A DNA stretch of 64,000 bases from Protaetiibacter larvae (GCF_008365275.1 NZ_CP043504.1:2108001-2172000), one strand, 5' to 3'. Counted from the first letter of the stretch, positions 1 to 8,873 are shown. Program-made: numbers and translations. The notes: generated from the letters alone by a model not told the origin.

Positions 1-320
1 GCGACTCAGCAGCCCGCGACTCAACAGCCCGTGCAGCAGCAGCCCGCACCTCAGCAGCAGCCCGTGCAGCAAGCTGCAGAGCCCGCGTCGTATGCCCCCG
101 TTTCGGCCGCGCCGCAGTACCTTCCGCAGCCCGCACCTCAGCAGCCCGCACCTCAGCAGCCGGTCGCTCAGCAGCCCATCGCTCAGCAGCCCATCACCCA
201 GCAGCCGGCCGCTCAGCAGACCGCCGCCCCGCAGCAGGCGCCCGCGGCGCCTCAGCAGTACGCCACGGCCCAGCCCGTCGCGGCAGCGCCGCAGCCCATC
301 GCCCCGCAACCGGCGGCTCC
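1..320 (+). repeat. Degenerate 15-nt Gln/Pro codon repeats
   Basis: CAGCAGCCCGCACCT-like units of about 15 nt recur with changes, coding for QQPAP, QQPVA, QQPIA and QQPIT. Because the unit is a multiple of three, copy number could change without a frameshift. Confidence 0.7.
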
Positions 321-1245
321 CCACCCGGTGGCTCCGCAGGCATCGGCGGCGCCCGCCTACCTCGCCCAGCCCGCCCCGACGGCGGGCTCGCAGGTCACGG
401 GCGTCCCGACCGCTCCCGAGGCCCCGCGCCCCGCGGCCACCCCCCAGATCCCCGCTGTGCCGCCGCAGCTGCTCGCGCAACAGCAGGCACCTCGGGCGGC
501 CGACCAGCAGCACCCGGCACCCGGCTACGGCTCGACTCCCGGCTACCCGCCGACGGCAGCACGACCGCTCGCGCCCCCCGCTTCGGTCGCGCCCGCGCCC
601 GTTCAGATGCCCGCACAGGCGCCTCCGCAGCCGGCACCCGCCTACCTCGGTGCACCCGCACCCGCGCCCGCCGTCGCCCCGCAGCCGACGAACGATCCCG
701 GACCCCAGCGGGTGGCGCCTCCCGGAGCCGGAACCTCCGCGTACGCGAGCGCACAGCCACCCTCCGCGTACTTCTCCGCCCCCGCACCCGCGGCGCCGTC
801 GCTCGCGATCGAGGCGGGGCCGTCGGCGACGACGACCACCTCGTCGATTCCGGGGTTCACCCCGGCACCCACCGTCCTCGCGCTCCCGGCTCTGCTGGGT
901 GGAGCGCCCACAAACGCTGCGGCACCGTCTGCGCCGGCCCCCACGCCGGCCCCCGACGCGCCTCACCCCACGACGGCGCCTTCGGCGACGGTGTCTTCGG
1001 TGTCGCAGCCCTCCCCCGGATACCCCGGATACCCCGGATCGGGAGGTCCCGCGGTCGCCCCGCATGCGGCCGTCGACTCGGCAGCGCCCACCACAGGGCC
1101 GCAGCCGGTGCCGATGCCGACCGACTCGGGCCCTCTCGGTCCGGCTCCCGCAACGGCACTCGCCCTGCCCCAGCTGCCCGATCGCTCGCGAGAGCTCGCG
1201 CCCGACACCCGCGGCGACCTGGGCGCACCCCTTCACCGGCTCTGA
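1..1245 (+). CDS. Pro/Ala/Gln-rich protein, 3' part only
   Basis: The frame is open from base 1 to the TGA at 1243, so the true start lies upstream of the window; GTG at 31 is only the first possible internal start. The visible 414 residues are almost entirely low complexity: Gln-Gln-Pro and Ala-Pro-Gln units at first, then Pro/Ala-rich with Gly-Tyr-Pro turns. There is no recognisable domain and no membrane segment. Such tails usually belong to secreted or membrane proteins with an upstream folded domain, which cannot be seen here. The motif PGYGSTPG occurs here and again in the next gene, so the two may be related. Function unknown. Confidence 0.7.
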   Translation, partial: ATQQPATQQPVQQQPAPQQQPVQQAAEPASYAPVSAAPQYLPQPAPQQPAPQQPVAQQPIAQQPITQQPAAQQTAAPQQAPAAPQQYATAQPVAAAPQPIAPQPAAPHPVAPQASAAPAYLAQPAPTAGSQVTGVPTAPEAPRPAATPQIPAVPPQLLAQQQAPRAADQQHPAPGYGSTPGYPPTAARPLAPPASVAPAPVQMPAQAPPQPAPAYLGAPAPAPAVAPQPTNDPGPQRVAPPGAGTSAYASAQPPSAYFSAPAPAAPSLAIEAGPSATTTTSSIPGFTPAPTVLALPALLGGAPTNAAAPSAPAPTPAPDAPHPTTAPSATVSSVSQPSPGYPGYPGSGGPAVAPHAAVDSAAPTTGPQPVPMPTDSGPLGPAPATALALPQLPDRSRELAPDTRGDLGAPLHRL

Positions 1246-1291
1246 CGACCGCTCCCCCGTTCGGGGACATGACGCTCCCTCGGCTGCTCGC

Positions 1292-1308
1292 TAGCGTGAA
1301 CAAGGGAT
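1292..1308 (+). promoter_or_regulatory. -10 box and RBS of the 1316 gene
   Basis: TAGCGT at 1292-1297 fits the actinobacterial -10 pattern TANNNT, and AAGGGAT at 1302-1308 is a plausible Shine-Dalgarno sequence 7 nt before the ATG at 1316. Confidence 0.4.
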
Positions 1309-1315
1309 CGCACGA

Positions 1316-2209
1316 ATGGGGGTCGGCGTGAAGGGTTTCGGCGTTTTCGTCATCATCGTCGGCGTGCTCGCGCTCGCCGGCGGGGTCGCCCTCGGCTTCC
1401 TCCCGGTCAGCTACGACCCGATCGGCGACCCGATCGACTGCGGGAGCTTCGTGGCCACCGCGTGGGCAGGCGGTACCCTGTACACCGCCTGCCTCCCGGC
1501 GCTCTTCAGCTACGCGTGGATGATCCCGACGGCGGGCCTGGCCGGCATCGTGCTGGTGCTCATCGGTGCGCTCCTCATGCAGTCCGGTCGCATCCGCGAA
1601 CTGCGCAACACCCTCGCCTACGCCCGGACCTCCCAGGGCGGTGTCGGTGCGGGCTCCACGCGCACGCTCAGCGGCAACGGGGTCCCCGTGGGCACGAGCT
1701 CGGGCGGGGTGACGAGCTCCGCGCAGGCGAGCTACGCCGCGCAGCTCGGGTACACGCGCGCGGCGACCGCCGCAGTGCGTGCGCCCGAGACGCCGGGCTA
1801 CGGCAGCACTCCCGGCACCCTGGTCACGCCGTCCGCCACGTATGCCGCGCCCCCGATCCCGGCGCCCACCGGCCCCGAGCCGCACGCCTTCGCGACGATG
1901 GCGCCGCCCGCACCCGAACCCGCCATGCATCCGAGCCTGCCGCCGCAGCAGGCGCCGGCGGCCGCACAGCCGGCGTACCAGGGGCAGACCCTCCACCCGC
2001 AGCAGGTTCCCGCACAGGCCGGCTACGCGCACGCAGCCCCGGAACCCGCCTACCCGGCGGCGGCCCAGCCCGGCCAGCCTCCGCAGTTCGCCACCCACGA
2101 GACCCCGCAGGCCGCGCATCCGCACCACGCCGAATCGGTGCCGGGCGGTTTCGTCCAGCCCGGCAGCGGCTTCGTGCCGCAGAGCGGGCACGCCGTCCCC
2201 GCCTACTGA
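1316..2209 (+). CDS. Membrane protein with Pro/Ala/Gln-rich tail
   Basis: 297 residues. Two hydrophobic segments (about 8-29 and 66-88) flank a short loop with two cysteines (residues 42 and 59) that could pair outside the cell. After residue 95 the protein becomes a hydrophilic Pro/Ala/Gln/Tyr-rich tail of about 200 residues containing PGYGSTPG, also seen in the preceding gene. No family is recognised. The ATG at 1316 follows an RBS-like AAGGGAT. It converges on the next gene with about 30 bp between the stops. Role unknown; the layout suggests a cell-envelope protein with a flexible tail. Confidence 0.75.
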   Translation: MGVGVKGFGVFVIIVGVLALAGGVALGFLPVSYDPIGDPIDCGSFVATAWAGGTLYTACLPALFSYAWMIPTAGLAGIVLVLIGALLMQSGRIRELRNTLAYARTSQGGVGAGSTRTLSGNGVPVGTSSGGVTSSAQASYAAQLGYTRAATAAVRAPETPGYGSTPGTLVTPSATYAAPPIPAPTGPEPHAFATMAPPAPEPAMHPSLPPQQAPAAAQPAYQGQTLHPQQVPAQAGYAHAAPEPAYPAAAQPGQPPQFATHETPQAAHPHHAESVPGGFVQPGSGFVPQSGHAVPAY

Positions 2210-2239
2210 GCGGAGACGCCACGAGGCCCCGCGCGAGCC

Positions 2240-3148
2240 TCAGGGGCGCCCCGGTGCGGCCGTCACCAGATCGACCTCCACGGGCGGCAGCTCGTAGGGG
2301 CTGAACTGTCGCACGTGCCCTCGCGGATGCAAGCGGTCGTCGGCGTGGAAGCAGGCGGCGAGAGCCTCCTCGGCGTCCGCATCGTCCGCATCCGCCGCGA
2401 CCACGAGGGCGGCGAGGGCATCCATCCACGCGGCCTGCTCGGGCGTCGGATCCTGCTCCCCCACCATGCCGCCCCACACGTCCCAGAGCAGCAGCTCCTC
2501 CCCGAAACGGTGCGCGATGTCGCGGATGACGTAATCGAACACGAAGCTCGTACCCGCGAGCGGAGAGGTGGGGAACACGCCGAAGCTGCGTGGATCGGCG
2601 CCGCCCGCCCGGATCAGCTGCCACACCTCCGCCGCCGTCAGGAACCCGTCGACCTCGCCCCTGACCAGGTCCCAGGTGGGGAAGGCGAACCAGGTGGGAT
2701 CCAGCTGCGCGTCGCCACGCACCCAGCGCGCGCCGTCCCAGAACTCGACGATCACGTGGTCGAAGTGGTATCCCTCGCGCAGGTAGCCGGCGAACCCGAC
2801 CCGGCTGCGCGCCGCAACCCCCTGCTCACGCAGCGCCGAGACCGTGAGCAGGGTGAAATCGCGGCAGCAGCCTGCCACCCGATCCTCGCGGGCGCGGGGC
2901 GCGTCGAGCGGCGCCTCGTGACGCTGCGCGTCGAGTTCGAGGATGCGCGCCACCCAGCGGCTGTCGATGTCGCCCCGGCGCGCGGCCGGCACCTCGATGC
3001 CGTCGGCGCGATAGTGATACAGCAGATTCCGCACCACCTCGCCGATGCGCGCCGGATCGGCTCCGCGCGGGACCGCCCGCCAGCGTTCGCGGAACTCGCC
3101 GGGGTCGCTGTAGGCCGTGTGGCGGCGGGAACGGGCGACGGTGTCCAT
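2240..3148 (-). CDS. Transglutaminase-like domain protein
   Basis: 302 residues, no signal peptide. The central part has the papain-like transglutaminase signature: GCCRDFTLL with Cys94/Cys95 and Asp97, then HFDHVIVEFWDG with His128/His131, then Asp residues in GDAQLDP. This matches the Cys-His-Asp triad layout of bacterial transglutaminase-like (TGc) proteins, which are usually proteases or amidases rather than cross-linking enzymes. The C-terminal third contains VWGGM and is alpha-helical. Substrate unknown. It stands alone, with opposite-strand or unrelated neighbours. Confidence 0.8.
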   Translation of the reverse strand: MDTVARSRRHTAYSDPGEFRERWRAVPRGADPARIGEVVRNLLYHYRADGIEVPAARRGDIDSRWVARILELDAQRHEAPLDAPRAREDRVAGCCRDFTLLTVSALREQGVAARSRVGFAGYLREGYHFDHVIVEFWDGARWVRGDAQLDPTWFAFPTWDLVRGEVDGFLTAAEVWQLIRAGGADPRSFGVFPTSPLAGTSFVFDYVIRDIAHRFGEELLLWDVWGGMVGEQDPTPEQAAWMDALAALVVAADADDADAEEALAACFHADDRLHPRGHVRQFSPYELPPVEVDLVTAAPGRP

Positions 3149-3187
3149 TCGGGAATCATGCCGCCCCGCGACGCCCGTGTCGAGGGC

Positions 3188-4093
3188 TCACACGAACCGC
3201 ACGGCCGCCTGGATGCGCGTACGCAGCTCGAACAGGTCCGTGCCGCCCGTGCCCACCCCGGGGATCCCGGTGCGCACCACGTGGGCGAGCTGCGGCTGCG
3301 GGATGAGCAGCGCACGCGCCCCGCGCACCGCGCCCAGATCGACCACCCGAGGCGCATCCGCTTCGGGCGCGACGACGCCGAGCGCCGAGAAGCGCACCCG
3401 CGCCGCCCGCGCGAACGCCCGGGCGCGCTGCGAGAGCTCGTGAACGGGCCGCTCGCCGCCCAGCGCCGGCCCGATGAGCTCCGAGCCCTTCACCCGGATC
3501 TCGCCGCCCCAGTCCTCGCTCAGGAGCGCCCACAGCCCGCTCGGCCCGAGCACGATGTGGTCGAGCTTGCCGGCGACCGTGTCGACATCGTGCCAGACGG
3601 TGTAACCGATGCCGAGAGCCGCCAACTCCCGGGCCGACCGCTCCTCGGCGATCGCCGCCGCGAGATAGTGCTTGACCAGCCGCGGCGCCGAGCGCACGAG
3701 CGCGGGATCGTAGGGATCGGGCAGCTCGACCCCGCGCCCCGCCCACTCGCGCACCTCGGCGAGATAGCGCTCCCGGTACCAACCGCCCGGATGCCCGCTC
3801 GCGCGGGCCTGCGGACGCGAGTCGGCGCGCGGTCGCGACGCGCGCGGCGCGTAGGCCTCCGACGCCCGCCCGGCGGCGCGGAGCCCCCGCGCGTCGTAGG
3901 CGCTGCGCGCCTCCCGGGTGCCGACGAGCTCCCAGGCGTCCTGGACCGCATGGAACTCGGCCGCGACGCCCCCGGCATCCGGGTGGGTCTCGCGCAGCCG
4001 CCGACGGTAGGCGCGGCGCAGCTCCGCGTCGCTCGCGGTCGACGCCACGCCGAGCACCTCATAGGCGGAGGCGGCGAGCGGACTGTCGGGCAC
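3188..4093 (-). CDS. J-domain protein with NERD-like C-terminus
   Basis: 301 residues from GTG 4093. I prefer this over upstream in-frame starts because TACGAT lies 6 nt before it and because the next gene diverges. Residues 5-55 form a J domain (YEVLGV...HPD at 37-39), which recruits and stimulates Hsp70/DnaK. An Arg/Ala/Pro-rich linker follows to about residue 95. The C-terminal half contains DHIVLGPSGLWAL, which resembles the core of nuclease-related (NERD) domains (xDHVVxGPxGxxxxE/D). It lacks the glycine-rich and zinc regions of DnaJ, so it is a specialised J protein. The NERD assignment is by eye. Confidence 0.7.
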   Translation of the reverse strand: MPDSPLAASAYEVLGVASTASDAELRRAYRRRLRETHPDAGGVAAEFHAVQDAWELVGTREARSAYDARGLRAAGRASEAYAPRASRPRADSRPQARASGHPGGWYRERYLAEVREWAGRGVELPDPYDPALVRSAPRLVKHYLAAAIAEERSARELAALGIGYTVWHDVDTVAGKLDHIVLGPSGLWALLSEDWGGEIRVKGSELIGPALGGERPVHELSQRARAFARAARVRFSALGVVAPEADAPRVVDLGAVRGARALLIPQPQLAHVVRTGIPGVGTGGTDLFELRTRIQAAVRFV

Positions 4094-4150
4094 GCAACGA
4101 TCGTACGGGCCCTGCCCGCGTGGTGCCGTGCGGCGCCGTAGGCTCGAGAG
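4094..4150. promoter_or_regulatory. Divergent leaderless promoters
   Basis: TACGAT (minus strand, 4100-4105) is 6 nt before the GTG at 4093, and TAGGCT (plus strand, 4139-4144) is 6 nt before the GTG at 4151. Both fit TANNNT, and both transcripts would start at or near the start codon. Confidence 0.5.
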
Positions 4151-4480
4151 GTGACAGCGCACGAGGAGACCGACGGGGTTCGCCGCCGCGCGAGCCTCGA
4201 GGTGCTGCGCGCGGAAGCCGCGGACGAGCTCAGCACCGTCGCCTGGGAGCGCCTGCGCTCGGGCGAGGATCCGTGGGAGTTCATGCAGGAGCTGCCGAGC
4301 GTCGACGAGCTCGTCGTGCTCACCCTGCGCGCCGAGCTCATCCACGCCGACAACGATCGTCGGCCCAACCGCGACGTCGACTACCGGATGCTGCGCCAGA
4401 TCGCCCTCGCCTATCCGCCCCTCAGCACCGCGGTCTGGCGGCTGCTCGACGGCGAACCCACCCGACGGAGAACCGCATGA
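4151..4480 (+). CDS. Small conserved-looking hypothetical protein
   Basis: 109 residues, hydrophilic, acidic and mostly helical, with no signal peptide or membrane segment. It contains WERLRSGEDPWEFMQELPSV and ends in GEPTRRRTA. Its stop overlaps the start of pabC (ATGA), so the two are almost certainly translated together. No function can be assigned; linkage suggests a link to folate or a general housekeeping role, which is speculative. Confidence 0.7.
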   Translation: MTAHEETDGVRRRASLEVLRAEAADELSTVAWERLRSGEDPWEFMQELPSVDELVVLTLRAELIHADNDRRPNRDVDYRMLRQIALAYPPLSTAVWRLLDGEPTRRRTA

Positions 4481-5355
4481 CCGCAGTCCTCGCCCTGCTC
4501 GAGTTCGCGCCCGGAACGGGGGCTACCACGGGGTTCCGGCTGGTGGATCCCGCGCAACCCCACCTCACGGTGACCGACCTCGCCGCGACACGAGGCGACG
4601 GCATCTTCGAGACGGCGCGCGTGGTCGACGGGCGCGTGCAGGCGCTCGAGGCGCACCTCGAACGCCTCGCGCAGTCCGCGCGCATGCTCGAGCTGCCCGC
4701 GCCGACCCTGCCGCTGTGGCGCGACGCGATCAACGCCGTCGCCGTCGCCCTCGCCGCGGCCGGGGTCGCCGACGGCTCCATCAAGTTCGTGCTCACCCGC
4801 GGCATCGAAGGCGGGCAGGTGCCGACCGGCTGGGTTCTCGGCCTTCCCTCGCCGGACTTCACCCGAGAGCGCGCCGAGGGCATCCGGATCGTGCTGCTCG
4901 ACCGCGGGTACCGCCACGACGTCGCGCACACCTCGCCCTGGCTGCTCGCCGGCGCGAAGACCTTGAGCTACGCCGTCAACCGGGCGGTCCTCCGCGAGGC
5001 CGCCCGACGGGGCGCCGACGATGCGCTCTTCGTCTCGAGCGACGGCTACCTGCTCGAGGGCGCCGTCTCGAGCCTGCTGCTGCGCGTCGGCAGCCGGCTC
5101 GTGACCCCGCGGGTCGACATCGGCATCCTCGCCGGGACGACGCAGGCCGATGTCTTCAACTGGGCGGAGTTGCAGGGCTTCACCACCGGCTACGAACTGC
5201 TCACCCCCGGGGACCTGGCGACGGCGGATGCGGCCTGGCTGGTCTCGAGCGTGCGGCACGCCGCGCCGGTGCGCGCGGTCGACGGCGTGGAGCGCCCCAT
5301 CGACGCAGAGCTGACGGCACGCATCAACGCGGCGCTCGACGGTCGAATCGACTAG
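4477..5355 (+). CDS. pabC: Aminodeoxychorismate lyase (class IV aminotransferase)
   Basis: 292 residues, start ATG 4477 overlapping the upstream stop. Fold-type IV PLP enzyme: RGDGIFETARV near residue 40 is the family N-terminal motif, AGAKTLSYAVNR holds the likely PLP lysine (Lys161), and ILAGTTQADVF is the phosphate-binding loop. The class includes 4-amino-4-deoxychorismate lyase (makes p-aminobenzoate for folate), branched-chain aminotransferases and D-amino acid transaminase. Length and the RGDGIFET motif favour aminodeoxychorismate lyase, but a D-amino acid transaminase cannot be excluded. A strong hairpin follows the stop. Confidence 0.8.
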   Translation: MTAVLALLEFAPGTGATTGFRLVDPAQPHLTVTDLAATRGDGIFETARVVDGRVQALEAHLERLAQSARMLELPAPTLPLWRDAINAVAVALAAAGVADGSIKFVLTRGIEGGQVPTGWVLGLPSPDFTRERAEGIRIVLLDRGYRHDVAHTSPWLLAGAKTLSYAVNRAVLREAARRGADDALFVSSDGYLLEGAVSSLLLRVGSRLVTPRVDIGILAGTTQADVFNWAELQGFTTGYELLTPGDLATADAAWLVSSVRHAAPVRAVDGVERPIDAELTARINAALDGRID

Positions 5356-5382
5356 CCCCCGGCGGCTCACGGCACACAGACG

Positions 5383-5415
5383 AAGGGCCCCCGGTCAGCT
5401 ACGCCGGGGGCCCTT
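5383..5415. terminator. Bidirectional hairpin terminator after pabC
   Basis: AAGGGCCCCCGG (5383-5394) and CCGGGGGCCCTT (5404-5415) form a perfect 12-bp stem with a 9-nt loop, 28 nt after the pabC stop. There is no long T tract, as is common in high-GC actinobacteria. Confidence 0.85.
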
Positions 5416-6166
5416 CTGTGTCGATGAGGCCGCCACGCCCGCGAGCTCTCGGGTCGGGCGTTCGCCGGTGGGGCGGAAGCTCGAGACCTGACAGCGAACC
5501 GTCGGGTCCCGAGACGGCTCCGGGCGCCCGGGTCTCCCCCGCTGCGCCTCGGCCGGATCCGGTGGTGCGCCCGGCCCGAACCTCGGCGCCTGCGAGGTCT
5601 CCCTCGCCGCGCGTCGGACCGGCCCTTCGTCACCGCCGTCACACGACGTCGGTGCCGCGGAATCCGCCCCGCCTCCGGATCCGGCGAGCCATGCGGCCCG
5701 CCCTCCTCGGCTGCGAGGTGTCACCCTCAGCGTCCGGTGCTGCCCCACGGACGGAACTCTCGCTCCGCGATCCCTTGGGGCCACTCCTCGCGTCGATCGA
5801 GCGGACCCGACCGGCGTCCGGAGAACACCGCCCCGCTTCGGCTGCGCCCCTCTCGCGCCCGGATCACTCCGTTTGCGTCGGGTTTGCGCCTCATCGGTTG
5901 AGTAGAGATTACTCAGCGGTGAACGAGCCGCAAGACGTGAACCCTCGCTAGATAGTTGAGAGTCTGCGAGGCGAACGGGGGGTTAAATACTGGCGGCGGT
6001 GATGCTGTCCGCGATCCCTCATACCCCCGTATCGGAATCGCGACAGTGACAGGATCACCGCCGCCTGCTAGTCCCCCAACTAGTGCAGTTCTGACGATAG
6101 GAGCCCCCGAGATCGCGCCGCGCCCCCCAGTACGGGTGTCCCCCGTTCGAGGCCGCCGCGCGGCGC
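5416..6166. other. Long gap between convergent genes
   Basis: About 750 bp between the pabC terminator and the helicase stop. The frames across it are low complexity (Arg/Pro/Ser) and show no domain. From about 5880 to 6110 base composition drops and short dyads appear, for example TGAGTA-N5-TACTCA (5899-5915) and CTAG repeats near 6070-6083. I find no tRNA, tmRNA, SRP RNA or RNase P signature by eye. It may hold a non-coding RNA or a decayed gene. Confidence 0.4.
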
Positions 6167-8299
6167 CTACAGCTCGGCCACGGCATCCGTCAGGATGGCC
6201 ACGAGCGCCTCGAGCTGCACCGAGCCCTCCGCCGCCGCCGTGGTCTCCCCGTCGAGTGCGCGCGAGGCGAGGCCTGCCTTCGAGTCGATGAGCTCGGCGA
6301 TGCGGCCGTCGATGGTCTGCGCGGCGATGATCCGCCACGCCGTCACCGGCAGCTCCTGACCGATGCGGTGCACGCGGTCGATCGCCTGGGTCTGCTCGGC
6401 GTTGGTCCAGCTGAGCTCGGCGAGCACCACGTTCGACGCCGCCTGCAGGTTGACGCCGACACCGGCCGCCGTGAGCGAGCAGACTGCGACCGCGACCTCC
6501 GGGTCGTTCTGGAAGGCGTCGATCTCGAGCTGGCGCGCCTTCGCCGTCTGATCGCCGCGGATCGAGACCGTGCGCAGGCCGGCCTTCGCGAAGTGCTTCT
6601 CGGCCACATCCATGACGTCGATGTGCTTCGCGAAGAACACGACCTTGCCCACGTTGCGGGCCAGGTTCACCGTGTAGTCGGCGGCCGGCGTCGCCTTCGC
6701 CTGGCCGATGCGGCGCACCATCGCGAAGACGTTGTCGCCCTGCGCCCCCGACTGCTTCGACTCCTCGAGCTCGGCGGCCGCGACGAGGCGGATGAGCTCC
6801 GCAGCCGTCGAATCCGGACGCGACGCGCGCAGCCTGCGGTAACGCTCCACGAGCCGCGCCACGAGCGCCTTCTCGGCCTCGCGGATCGAACGCCCGGCCT
6901 CGCCGTCGAGCTCCACCGGGATGTCGGCGATGCGACGCGCGGGGATGTCGGCGGCCACATCCACCTTCTTGCGGCGCACGATGCCCTGCGCCACCACGAC
7001 ACGGCGCGCGGCCGCGAAGAAGCCCGGGTCGACGGGCGTCAGCTCGGTCTCCTCGAGCGCCGCCATGAGGCGCGGCATCGGCTTCTTCTCGTCGATCCAG
7101 CCCAGGAACTGCCAGATCATCCGGAAGTCCTCGATCTGGTTGATGAGGGGGGTGCCGGTGAGCGCGATGAGCAGCGGGTCGGGCATGCGCTGGCGCAGCG
7201 ACTTCGAGAGCGCCTGCACGTGCTTCGAGCGCTGCGAGTCCTTGTTCTTGATGAAGTGCGCCTCGTCGACGATCATGCCGCGGAAACCACGGCGCGAAAG
7301 CCACGCGACGTGACGATCGAGCACCTCGTAGTTGACGATCACGATGTCGGCGAAGGCGTCGATGTCGTCGCCGTCGCCGTGCACGACCGTGGCGGTGCGC
7401 TGGGGGGTCCACTTCTCGACCTCGCGCGCCCAGTTCACCTTGACGACATTCGGCACGACGACGAGCAGCGGGTAGGCGTTCGCGACGTTCGCGGCGAGCA
7501 GCGCCTGCGCGGTCTTGCCGAGGCCCGGCTCGTCGGCGAGCAGATAGCTGCGATGACCCTCGCGGGCCGACTCCACGAACCGCGCCTGGTGCGGCATGAG
7601 CTCGAGCTTGCCCGGCGTGGCGAGCGAACGGGCCGCGGGAAGCTCCATGCTGGCCGCCCCGCCCCCCGCGCCGATCTCGAAGGAGCGGAACAGCGGCTCG
7701 ATGAGCTCCCAGTTGTCGAGCTGACCCGAACGCGCGGCGGGCTTCGGAGCCTGGAAGGCGCTGAAATCGGGCGCGAGGAACGGGTTCGACATCTGGTACT
7801 GGCGCACCGACTGCGGCACGACCTGCCGCTCCTCCACCGCGGGCTTCGCCTCCGGCTCGGTGACCACCACGAGATCCTCGGGTGCGAGCGGGGTGCCCGC
7901 CTCGAGCAGCAGAGTGCGGCGCACCTCCTGCGCGGCGGGGCTCAGCGGCGCGCTGTCGGTGAGCAGCTGGATGAGGCTCGCGTCGCGTGCGGCCGTCTTG
8001 GCCATGATGGTGGCGATGCCGTCGAGTCGGGTGAGCTCCTTGGTGCGCTCGGCGTCGGTGAGGCTCGTGTCGGTCTTGATGCGCGCGCGCTCCTCGCGCG
8101 CCAGCACGGCGACGACGCGGTAGCGCACGCGATTGGCGGCGTTGACCTTGCCGCGGTCGGCGGCGTTCTCGATACCGCGCACGACGCGCGCGAGCACCGG
8201 GATGATGCCCGTCTCGTCCTGGTGCGGTCGCCGACGCTGCTGTGTGCCCCTGTTTCCGGTCTTGGCGCCGGAACGGGACTTCTGGCCGGATGTGGCCAT
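6167..8299 (-). CDS. SNF2/SWI2-type DEAD-like helicase
   Basis: 710 residues from ATG 8299, which has the RBS GAGGAG at good spacing; an upstream in-frame start lacks one. The N-terminal 230 residues are basic and helical with no recognised domain. The helicase core starts with LMPHQARFVE (Q-like motif), Walker A DEPGLGKT (about 256-263), DEAH (345-348) and LTGTPLIN (motif III). The C-terminal lobe contains VAVCSLTAAGVGVNLQAA and DRVHRIGQ (motifs V and VI), typical of SNF2 ATPases (SMARCAL1/RapA-like). It should translocate on duplex DNA or RNA. No nuclease or methylase neighbours suggest a phage-defence locus. Confidence 0.85.
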   Translation of the reverse strand: MATSGQKSRSGAKTGNRGTQQRRRPHQDETGIIPVLARVVRGIENAADRGKVNAANRVRYRVVAVLAREERARIKTDTSLTDAERTKELTRLDGIATIMAKTAARDASLIQLLTDSAPLSPAAQEVRRTLLLEAGTPLAPEDLVVVTEPEAKPAVEERQVVPQSVRQYQMSNPFLAPDFSAFQAPKPAARSGQLDNWELIEPLFRSFEIGAGGGAASMELPAARSLATPGKLELMPHQARFVESAREGHRSYLLADEPGLGKTAQALLAANVANAYPLLVVVPNVVKVNWAREVEKWTPQRTATVVHGDGDDIDAFADIVIVNYEVLDRHVAWLSRRGFRGMIVDEAHFIKNKDSQRSKHVQALSKSLRQRMPDPLLIALTGTPLINQIEDFRMIWQFLGWIDEKKPMPRLMAALEETELTPVDPGFFAAARRVVVAQGIVRRKKVDVAADIPARRIADIPVELDGEAGRSIREAEKALVARLVERYRRLRASRPDSTAAELIRLVAAAELEESKQSGAQGDNVFAMVRRIGQAKATPAADYTVNLARNVGKVVFFAKHIDVMDVAEKHFAKAGLRTVSIRGDQTAKARQLEIDAFQNDPEVAVAVCSLTAAGVGVNLQAASNVVLAELSWTNAEQTQAIDRVHRIGQELPVTAWRIIAAQTIDGRIAELIDSKAGLASRALDGETTAAAEGSVQLEALVAILTDAVAEL

Positions 8300-8449
8300 C
8301 GTTCTCCTCGGGGGTGGTGACCCCATCTGCGACGGAGCATCGTCGCAACTCGTGGTTCGGCAGGTACGCCGAACCGGACTCTCGGTGCAGATCGCTCCCG
8401 GTGATCCCCTGAACCCGGCTTGGCCGGTGGGGCGGTGAGCACCCCCAGT

Positions 8450-8815
8450 CTAGCGGGTTCGCTGCTCGGGAGCGACTTTGACCTTCACCAACACGCCCGC
8501 GGCGATGAAGGCGATGATCGCCACGTACTGCGCGCCGAGCCACAGCGGGCCGTCGAAACCGAACGGCACCACGGGGTTCCACAGCACGGCGATCGCCGCG
8601 AACACGGGCACCCACCACCAGTGTCGCGCCTGGATCGCGAAGACCAGCACGATGAGGGCGAGCACCGCGACACCCCAGCTGACGTACACGAAGGCGTCCT
8701 GACCGACGAGCGCGATCCCCACGAACAGCACGACCGCGGCGAGCAGCCCCGGCGCGAGCGCCAGCCGGCGGAAGCCGGTGTCTCCGTAACGGGATGCGGG
8801 TCGCTGACTGCTCAC
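8450..8815 (-). CDS. Small four-helix membrane protein
   Basis: 121 residues from GTG 8815, chosen because TACGCT lies 6 nt upstream. After a short polar N-terminus there are about four hydrophobic segments; WNPVVPFGFDGPLW sits before the last one. The NP-x-x-P element between helices resembles the DUF6804 family of small membrane proteins, but this is a weak by-eye match. Function unknown. Confidence 0.7.
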   Translation of the reverse strand: MSSQRPASRYGDTGFRRLALAPGLLAAVVLFVGIALVGQDAFVYVSWGVAVLALIVLVFAIQARHWWWVPVFAAIAVLWNPVVPFGFDGPLWLGAQYVAIIAFIAAGVLVKVKVAPEQRTR

Positions 8816-8873
8816 ACCCCCAGCGTAACCAGCGCCCGAGGCCCCGCCGCGCCGCCCTCCTAGGATCGAAGCC
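8816..8873. promoter_or_regulatory. Divergent leaderless promoters
   Basis: TACGCT (minus, 8822-8827) lies 6 nt before GTG 8815, and TAGGAT (plus, 8861-8866) lies 7 nt before ATG 8874. Confidence 0.5.

Noticed and set aside
857-2191. A 444-codon minus-strand frame opposite the two repeat-rich genes
   Set aside because: It is the mirror of Pro/Ala/Gln codons (Gly/Arg/Ala-rich) with no domain, start signal or neighbour support.
2223-2241. Terminator between the convergent genes at 2209 and 2240
   Set aside because: GAGGC/GCCTC gives only a 5-bp stem overlapping coding sequence; too weak to call.
6167-8299. Helicase as part of a DISARM or similar defence island
   Set aside because: No methylase, nuclease or other defence gene is near, and composition matches the genome, so a housekeeping role is more likely.
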